Positions 8,101 through 11,533 of a stretch of DNA of 11,533 nucleotides are shown piece after piece. Source of the DNA: Bacteroidales bacterium (GTDB taxonomy: Bacteria > Bacteroidota > Bacteroidia > Bacteroidales > F082); assembly GCA_029933565.1 (NCBI GenBank), contig JAOZNY010000032.1, forward strand, positions 1 through 11,533. Direction: 5' to 3'. Below the pieces are notes generated by a model. The model was not told the origin of the DNA and did no database searches. It saw only the letters and a list, made by a program, of their open reading frames with translations. How positions within the stretch are numbered: position 1 is the first letter of the stretch; each line of letters opens with the position of its first letter. Both the position numbers and the translations under genes were made by a program.

Positions 8101-8765
8101 CAATTTGGAGATACATCATCGTAGGCTGATATTTTTTCGATCTTAGCCATTTTGAGCCAGGCATCAATTATCGAGAATTGTCCATCGAAGGGAAGTTTTG
8201 TGGCAAATTCGGGAGAGGCTAAATATACACCACTAAAGGCTTTTTGAGTGTAGTCTTCAGGTTTGCCATCAACCCATTTAAACTCCGAATTAGAATTGTT
8301 TGTCCAGCCGCAAAGGTTGTTTGCTTTGTTGAACAACAAACCCCGTGAAGATTTCCTGTCTCTAACGCACAGACTTACAAGGCTTTTGTTGTTATTATGT
8401 TGTTTTTGAAGTTCGCTAAAATCAACTTCTGTAATAACATCAACATTGTGTACAAGGATATTTTCATTTCCCTTAAAAAAATCCTCAGCCTTTTTAATGG
8501 CACCACCTGTATCAAGCAGTTGGCCACTTTCATCAGATATCTCAATTGAAAGACCTTTCCATTCAATGTTTTGCAAGAAGTCGATTACTAATTCAGAATG
8601 ATGGTGAACATTAATAAGAATACTCGTAATCCCCACCGACTTTAATTTCAGAATCAAATGTTCAAGCATTGTTAAGCCACCGACTTCAACCATTGCCTTA
8701 GGCCGGTGGTTTGTTAGTGGTGCCAATCTTGTGCCAAGTCCTGCTGCAAGAATAAATGCCTTCAT
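5184..8765 (-). CDS. Fusion: MurU-like sugar-1-phosphate nucleotidyltransferase + AddB-like PD-(D/E)XK nuclease
   Basis: One 1193-aa open frame holds two proteins that are normally separate. Residues 1-238 are a complete nucleotidyltransferase: LAAGLGTRLAPLTNHRPKAM (6-25), metal-binding D109 in VHNVD, and a closing WFDLGSIEKIKIAEEYL with D224. It resembles MurU, which makes UDP-MurNAc from MurNAc-1-phosphate. From about residue 246 (RFLEKVASKL, then IILPNKRSVTFLKKYL) the protein is an AddB/RexB-type nuclease of about 948 residues. Its helicase-like part lacks a Walker A motif but keeps LDFKNIIILSVNEGIIP (784-800). The C-terminal nuclease has H958, D1061, D1076-Y-K1078 and Q1106-xxx-Y1110. C926, C1182, C1185 and C1191 match an AddB-style 4Fe-4S clasp. 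No ATG lies near the junction, so separate translation of the nuclease is not evident. It lies 50 bases downstream of the kinase gene on the same strand. Confidence 0.9.
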   Translation of the reverse strand: MKAFILAAGLGTRLAPLTNHRPKAMVEVGGLTMLEHLILKLKSVGITSILINVHHHSELVIDFLQNIEWKGLSIEISDESGQLLDTGGAIKKAEDFFKGNENILVHNVDVITEVDFSELQKQHNNNKSLVSLCVRDRKSSRGLLFNKANNLCGWTNNSNSEFKWVDGKPEDYTQKAFSGVYLASPEFATKLPFDGQFSIIDAWLKMAKIEKISAYDDVSPNWFDLGSIEKIKIAEEYLKEKEYSQRFLEKVASKLRILSQEELIKTAIILPNKRSVTFLKKYLNNERVNPLWLPDFLSIDEFMEKLSGISKADPLNLYFDLYEIHKQKEAGSAKSPEIFLSWAPMIIRDFNDIDLYLTNAESVLQHITEARAIKEWNLDGQELSSLQKSYINFYQSLFSYYENLKHKMLKNANAYPGFIYRYNAENIETLSKKTNWEYFVFAGFNALSPSEEKVFGHIKNNFNTSVFLDADEYYINKQKDIPLQEAGININRLINNWNLSDFKWLTNRLTNNEKNICFHEVQGQIGQVKLAGNLLQGILNKYKKENKLQLINETAIVLANENLLLPLLGSLPEKYNDNKENIPISYNVTLGYPINYSPIKGFINDWFKILVSRQNHRRNQFRTQPIVNLFLNNILISGMNKDQKTRLDSLSLKFIENNISFIGYDEISKMLDPFDGTNIDVVELLFADVSKVNELLSKLVDLLLFLLNGINSTNAGNKILKEQITLLLKISKRLSITLESNTEHLDIKTFSILFFQLLSNYELSLKGEPLSGIQIMGMLETRALDFKNIIILSVNEGIIPKPGIPDSFIPFDIRSAYGLPLPKDKNVVLSYHFFRLLQFAENIDIIYDASAEGLGVGEPSRFLRQIELELIKNNKKINLKKTRLSLPNGIANKEIKIKNNEDSLKALREKAKSGFSPSALNSYIMCKLKFYFQYILKLKKEDEIEASVESNTFGLIIHDTLEELYSPYKGKLIDAEQLKQSINKTDVILKKYFIEHYKTKNINQGKNLLFWEVSKKYIRNFILAELKDLKVKQRKIISLEDKIKIQFNTSKNDVFLSGTIDRIDSDSNGENIRVVDYKTGKVEAKDLKPADLSILLTDIKYSKSFQVLFYKFIYLKSLGINGDDIRTGIISLRNLSNGFLEFGLKEDNENTFEEFGEILQSLIDEIFNPQTTFAQTDNTDACKYCDYKNICNR

Positions 8766-8790
8766 TTGTTATTTTTAACTCGTTAATTAA

Positions 8791-8806
8791 AATTCGTGAA
8801 TTCGTG
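8791..8806. repeat. Tandem 8-base repeat in the kinase-murU spacer
   Basis: AATTCGTG occurs twice back to back (8791-8798 and 8799-8806), followed by GCA, and fills part of the 50-base spacer between two minus-strand genes. From memory, similar AATTCGTG-rich strings recur between genes in Bacteroidetes genomes, so this may be one copy of a dispersed repeat. One copy in this window cannot prove that. Confidence 0.55.
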
Positions 8807-8815
8807 GCATTTTTA

Positions 8816-10255
8816 TTAAATACCTTTTTCAATTTGTAAATGTCTCAATTCAATATTGATTTTTCCCTTAAAATAATCGTTAAGTTTTTTGCTCATCCAT
8901 TCGGCACTATAAACTGAGCGGTGTTTTCCACCGGTACAACCAAAATTTATTTGAAGGTTGCCAAAACCACGTTCAAGGTAGTTTGTAATACTATCCTTTG
9001 AAAGATTAAAGCAGTTTGTAAGGAAGTTATCCATTTCCTTTTTTTTATTTAGGAATTCAATTACAGGCGTTTGTAGTCCAGTGAAATCTTTAAGTTCTTT
9101 ATATCTCCCAGGGTTTGGCAACGAACGGCAATCAAAAATAAAACCTCCGCCATTTCCATTTATGTCAATTGGAATGCCAGCCTTTTTATACGAAAAACTA
9201 TTGATGCTGATTAATAATTTGTCGGTTTCTGGAACTGCCTGATTGTAATCCTTAATATTTGAGATCTGCTTAAAGACTTTTGTTAACTCAGGAATCTGAA
9301 TTTTTAGAGGGTGATTTTTAATCAGTTCTTCTAAATTTTTAATAACAAAAGGAATGCTTTGTAAGAAATGCCCCTTTCTTTCAACTTTCCCCCTAAAGCC
9401 ATAAGCACCCATTACCTGCATTGTCCTGAAATAAACAAATGTAATGTAATATTTCATGAAGTTTTTAGAATCTACCTTCGATATTTTTGAAAGGGAGTTT
9501 AAATAGTATTCTAGTAATTCATCCCTGACTATGCTTCCCAGATTCGCTTTAGCCTGATAAAGTAACGATACCAGATCGTATTGCAGAGGTCCTTTTCTTC
9601 CACCTTGAAAATCGATAAACCAGGGCTCATTATCCACCAGCATTATATTCCTTGCCTGAAAATCGCGATAGAGGAAAACCTCAGACTTTGCCTCCAAAAG
9701 GAAGTTAGCAAAAGTTACGAAGTCGTTTTCAAGTTGAAGTTCGTTAAATGCAATATTGTGGGGTTTAACAAAGTAATACTTAAAATAGTTCAGATCCCAC
9801 ATTATATTATCGAGCCCAAATTCCATAACAGGATATGCAACATCCAAATCAAGTCCATTAATGCCCTCGGTTTGAAATTTCAGAAGGTGATCGATTACTT
9901 TTTTATAAATACTTAGTTTTTCATCTTCATCAAGATTTTCTAATTCTTCAAGCATGGGCTTGTTGCCCAAATCCTGAATTAGAAAATAGCGGTAAGAACT
10001 ATCTTTTGCATAGATTTCAGGCACATTAAGCCCTTTGCTTCTAAAATGCGTGGTAAATGAATAATGGGCAATGTTTTCGCTTATCTCAGGATTGAAGGAG
10101 GCAAGAATGCTGTTTTGCACTTCATCCAAAAAAATCACCCTGAAATAAATTCTGTCGGAGCCGGAAGATGGTAATTCCTTAATCTGCTCAACTTTAGGGT
10201 AATCATTATTTTGAAGTAGTTCTGCTATATTTTCTATGTGACTGCTCAAGTTCAA
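8816..10255 (-). CDS. AmgK-like sugar kinase (APH fold) fused to a RapZ C-terminal domain
   Basis: Residues 1 to about 330 are an aminoglycoside-phosphotransferase-fold kinase like AmgK, the anomeric MurNAc/GlcNAc-1-kinase. The ATP-site loop is SGSDRIYFR, the hinge LIQDLG, the catalytic loop YRDFQARN (D198, N203) and the metal site FIDFQGGRKGP (D215). The Brenner-motif His is Tyr here. Residues about 345-479 match the RapZ C-terminal domain: SYKKAGIP, FDCRSLPNPGRY, TGLQTPV, GCTGGKHRS (439-447) and LRHLQIEKG near the end. In E. coli RapZ this domain binds glucosamine-6-phosphate. The frame has no ATG before about residue 101, which lies well inside the kinase fold, so translation probably starts at TTG 10255 or TTG 10249. 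An upstream in-frame TAG (10274-10276) bounds the frame. It is the first gene of an operon with the MurU-like fusion, which would use its product. Confidence 0.9.
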   Translation of the reverse strand: MNLSSHIENIAELLQNNDYPKVEQIKELPSSGSDRIYFRVIFLDEVQNSILASFNPEISENIAHYSFTTHFRSKGLNVPEIYAKDSSYRYFLIQDLGNKPMLEELENLDEDEKLSIYKKVIDHLLKFQTEGINGLDLDVAYPVMEFGLDNIMWDLNYFKYYFVKPHNIAFNELQLENDFVTFANFLLEAKSEVFLYRDFQARNIMLVDNEPWFIDFQGGRKGPLQYDLVSLLYQAKANLGSIVRDELLEYYLNSLSKISKVDSKNFMKYYITFVYFRTMQVMGAYGFRGKVERKGHFLQSIPFVIKNLEELIKNHPLKIQIPELTKVFKQISNIKDYNQAVPETDKLLISINSFSYKKAGIPIDINGNGGGFIFDCRSLPNPGRYKELKDFTGLQTPVIEFLNKKKEMDNFLTNCFNLSKDSITNYLERGFGNLQINFGCTGGKHRSVYSAEWMSKKLNDYFKGKINIELRHLQIEKGI

Positions 10256-10492
10256 ATTTATTAAGTTATAATGCTAAAATAATCTATTTGGCTTTACAAA
10301 GTGATTAATGGTTTTTATGTGGTATAATTTATTTTTGCAATGGGAAATATTTACGCTCTTTTTTAATTGTAATCCTAGTATCAATTGCAAAATTTGCCCT
10401 GCATTCTAAATAGCGATATTTCCTTTGATAAATAGAGTTTTAAATTGATATTTGCTTAATTTTGTAGCAACATTTTAAAAAAAATATTTATA
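10256..10492. other. Divergent intergenic region (kinase / ferritin-like gene)
   Basis: This 237-base AT-rich spacer separates divergent operons. On the plus strand it holds two exact TAnnTTTG boxes: TATTTTTG at 10330-10337 and TAATTTTG at 10457-10464. An odd-centred inverted repeat, GCAAA-A-TTTGC, lies at 10387-10397 and could be an operator. I see no convincing small gene, tRNA or terminator. A clear promoter for the minus-strand kinase was not found. Confidence 0.5.
10457..10464 (+). promoter_or_regulatory. Candidate -7 promoter element for the ferritin-like gene
   Basis: TAATTTTG matches TAnnTTTG exactly and ends 28 bases before the ATG at 10493, a usual distance for a Bacteroidetes promoter. 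No TTG is found 17-23 bases upstream, so the -33 half is missing or weak, and an activator may be needed. Confidence 0.42.
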
Positions 10493-10996
10493 ATGGAACA
10501 GAACGATAAAACTGTAGAAGTTTTAAAGACAGCAATACTTTTAGAAAGAAGGGGAAAGGCCTTTTATACACAGGCAGCACGTAATTCGGAAAGCAAATCG
10601 GCAACGAAGATATTTGAGATGATGGCAGAGGAAGAAGATGAGCACATCGATTTCCTTGTTAAGCAGTTTAAGAACTATCAGGAGCATCACGAGTTTCTAA
10701 TCAATCAAACACATCATGAAGAGGATGAAACTGTTGTGCAAATACTTACAGAGAAAATAAAAAATGAGATTTCAGCCGCAGGCTTCGAGGCAGCTGCAAT
10801 ATCGGCAGCCATAGATTTTGAGAATCGTGCTATCGAAATATATTCAAAAAGGGCTGAAGAGGCAACTGACGAAAACGAAAAGGAAACCTATAAAATGCTT
10901 GCTGAGTGGGAAAAAACGCATCACCATTTGCTTCATAAATTAAATGAAGATTTAAAGGAGCAGATTTGGAATGACAATAATTTCTGGCCTTTCTAA
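10493..10996 (+). CDS. Ferritin-like / rubrerythrin-type diiron protein without a rubredoxin domain
   Basis: A cytoplasmic four-helix-bundle protein of 167 residues. The diiron ligand pattern appears twice, as in rubrerythrins: E18-x6-Y25 with E48-xx-H51 in the first half, and E110-x6-Y117 with E140-xx-H143 in the second. There is no CxxC pair, so it lacks the rubredoxin domain of classical rubrerythrin. It belongs with the short 'ferritin family' proteins of anaerobes, which probably remove peroxide or bind iron. The middle (63-79) is rich in His and acidic residues (HH at 65-66 and 74-75), and HHH occurs at 143-145. No Shine-Dalgarno is present. The seven bases before the ATG (ATTTATA) are identical to those before the next gene. 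It is probably co-transcribed with the NifX-like gene 62 bases downstream. Confidence 0.88.
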   Translation: MEQNDKTVEVLKTAILLERRGKAFYTQAARNSESKSATKIFEMMAEEEDEHIDFLVKQFKNYQEHHEFLINQTHHEEDETVVQILTEKIKNEISAAGFEAAAISAAIDFENRAIEIYSKRAEEATDENEKETYKMLAEWEKTHHHLLHKLNEDLKEQIWNDNNFWPF

Positions 10997-11058
10997 ACCA
11001 AAAGGCAAAACTTAGCATAATATTAATAGGTATTTAAAATAAAATCAAACCATTTATA

Positions 11059-11394
11059 ATGAAAAAGTTATCAATACCTCTTGAAGGCAATAAGCTTGCC
11101 CACCATTTTGGGCATAGCAGATTATTTCATTTCTTTGAAATAGAAAATAATAAAATAGTAAACTCTTATACCAAAGAGCCACCCCCACATCAGGAGGGTG
11201 TTATTCCACGTTGGCTTGCCGATGAAAAGGCTACAGATATATTAGTTGGCGGTGTGGGACCTAAAGCGGTTGAAATATTATATAATCATGGTATAAATGT
11301 TTTTGTAGGTGTTGAATCTGATGAAGCCAACAACCTTGCTCTTGACTTTATAAATGGTAATCTTAAATTTGGAAAGAATTACTGTCATCATTAG
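11059..11394 (+). CDS. NifX/NifB-like dinitrogenase cofactor family protein (PF02579 type)
   Basis: A small single-domain protein (111 aa) with the ribonuclease-H-like fold that binds Fe-S or FeMo-co-like clusters in NifX, NafY and the NifB C-terminus. Diagnostic stretches are HHFGHSRLFHFFEI (15-28), PPPHQEGVIPRWLA (41-54) and the glycine-rich VGGVGPKAVEIL (63-74). The protein ends in C109-H110-H111, a likely metal ligand set together with H15, H16, H19 and H44. Stand-alone members are common in anaerobes that do not fix nitrogen, so nitrogen fixation should not be inferred. Its pairing with the ferritin-like gene upstream suggests iron or Fe-S cluster handling under redox stress. No promoter is visible in the 62-base gap. 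The stop codon directly abuts the tandem repeat array. Confidence 0.93.
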   Translation: MKKLSIPLEGNKLAHHFGHSRLFHFFEIENNKIVNSYTKEPPPHQEGVIPRWLADEKATDILVGGVGPKAVEILYNHGINVFVGVESDEANNLALDFINGNLKFGKNYCHH

Positions 11395-11400
11395 GGTTTT

Positions 11401-11533
11401 GAGTTTAGAGTTCAAAGTTTAGAGTTCAAAGTTCAAAGTTTAGAGTTCAAAGTTCTGAGTTTAGAGTTCAAAGTTCTGAGTTTAGAGTTCAAAGTTCTGA
11501 GTTTAGAGTTCAAAGTTCTGAGTTTGAAGTTAA
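11401..11533. repeat. Heptamer tandem array with 21-base higher-order period, running off the window
   Basis: The last 133 bases divide exactly into 19 units of seven bases, nearly all fitting RAGTTYW. The main variants are GAGTTTA, GAGTTCA, AAGTTCA, AAGTTTA and AAGTTCT. From 11443 to 11525 three variants (GAGTTCA, AAGTTCT, GAGTTTA) cycle in fixed order, giving a perfect 21-base period for almost four copies. The earlier units are less regular and the last two are degenerate. A poor unit (GGGTTTT, 11394-11400) overlaps the final base of the NifX-like stop codon. There are no unique spacers, so it is not CRISPR. It is probably a non-coding minisatellite that can expand or contract by slippage. 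Its full length is unknown because it reaches the window edge. Confidence 0.95.

Noticed and set aside
10253..10260. TAAATTTG on the minus strand as the kinase promoter
   Set aside because: It overlaps the only usable start codons, so a transcript from it would lack the start, and no TTG lies at the right distance upstream.
10340..10366. Eight-codon frame (MGNIYALF) just after a TATTTTTG box
   Set aside because: It is too short to support, with no evidence beyond a start and a stop in AT-rich spacer.
10987..11006. Hairpin GCCTTT / AAAGGC at the end of the ferritin-like gene as a terminator
   Set aside because: The stem is only six pairs with the stop codon in its loop and no T-tract on either strand, and the next gene is probably co-transcribed.
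11059..11394. Evidence for nitrogen fixation
   Set aside because: A single PF02579-type protein is common in non-fixing anaerobes, and no nifH, nifD, nifK or nifE/N gene is present in the window.
11395..11533. Heptamer array as coding sequence
   Set aside because: The frame of the NifX-like gene stays open past its TAG, and the 21-base unit equals seven codons. This follows from a stop-free repeat unit in that frame, and there is no start codon or reason to expect readthrough.
11401..11533. CRISPR array
   Set aside because: The units are contiguous seven-base repeats without unique spacers.

Overview
The window looks like a chromosomal segment of an AT-rich member of the Bacteroidetes (Bacteroidota), probably an anaerobic Bacteroidales/Marinilabiliales-type organism. 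The reasons are the low GC content, the absence of Shine-Dalgarno sequences, several -7 boxes of the Bacteroidetes type TAnnTTTG, and protein architectures typical of the phylum: a GH3 + serine-hydrolase fusion, a kinase + RapZ-C fusion and a ferritin/NifX-like pair. I see no rRNA, tRNA, CRISPR array, insertion sequence or phage gene. The gene set is mostly housekeeping, with some unusual fusions.

Layout. Bases 1-53 hold perhaps the last codons of an unidentified plus-strand gene. Shikimate kinase (aroK, minus) is divergent from a large secreted GH3/beta-lactamase-fold protein (plus, to 3687). A likely two-gene operon follows on the plus strand: a conserved membrane protein of unknown function whose last codon overlaps the start of a rhomboid protease (3727-5171). 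Facing it across 12 bases is a minus-strand operon read from 10255 down to 5184. Its first gene is a sugar kinase joined to a RapZ C-terminal domain. Its second is a MurU-like sugar-1-phosphate nucleotidyltransferase joined in frame to an AddB-like PD-(D/E)XK nuclease. Divergent from these is a plus-strand pair: a ferritin-like diiron protein and a NifX/NifB-like cofactor-binding protein (10493-11394). The window ends in a tandem array of 7-base units with a 21-base higher-order period.

How the genes may work together. The kinase and nucleotidyltransferase resemble AmgK and MurU, which convert free MurNAc (and GlcNAc) to the 1-phosphate and then to the UDP-sugar, a shortcut of cell-wall recycling. 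The RapZ C-terminal domain, known in enterobacteria to sense glucosamine-6-phosphate, sits on the same polypeptide as the kinase and suggests feedback on amino-sugar supply. The secreted NagZ-like GH3 enzyme could supply such sugars from muropeptides or chitin-like material, although it is a separate transcription unit. The fusion of the nucleotidyltransferase to a recombination-type nuclease has no obvious biochemical logic and is the most surprising item here. The ferritin/NifX-like pair points to iron and Fe-S handling in an anaerobe or microaerophile and does not by itself indicate nitrogen fixation.
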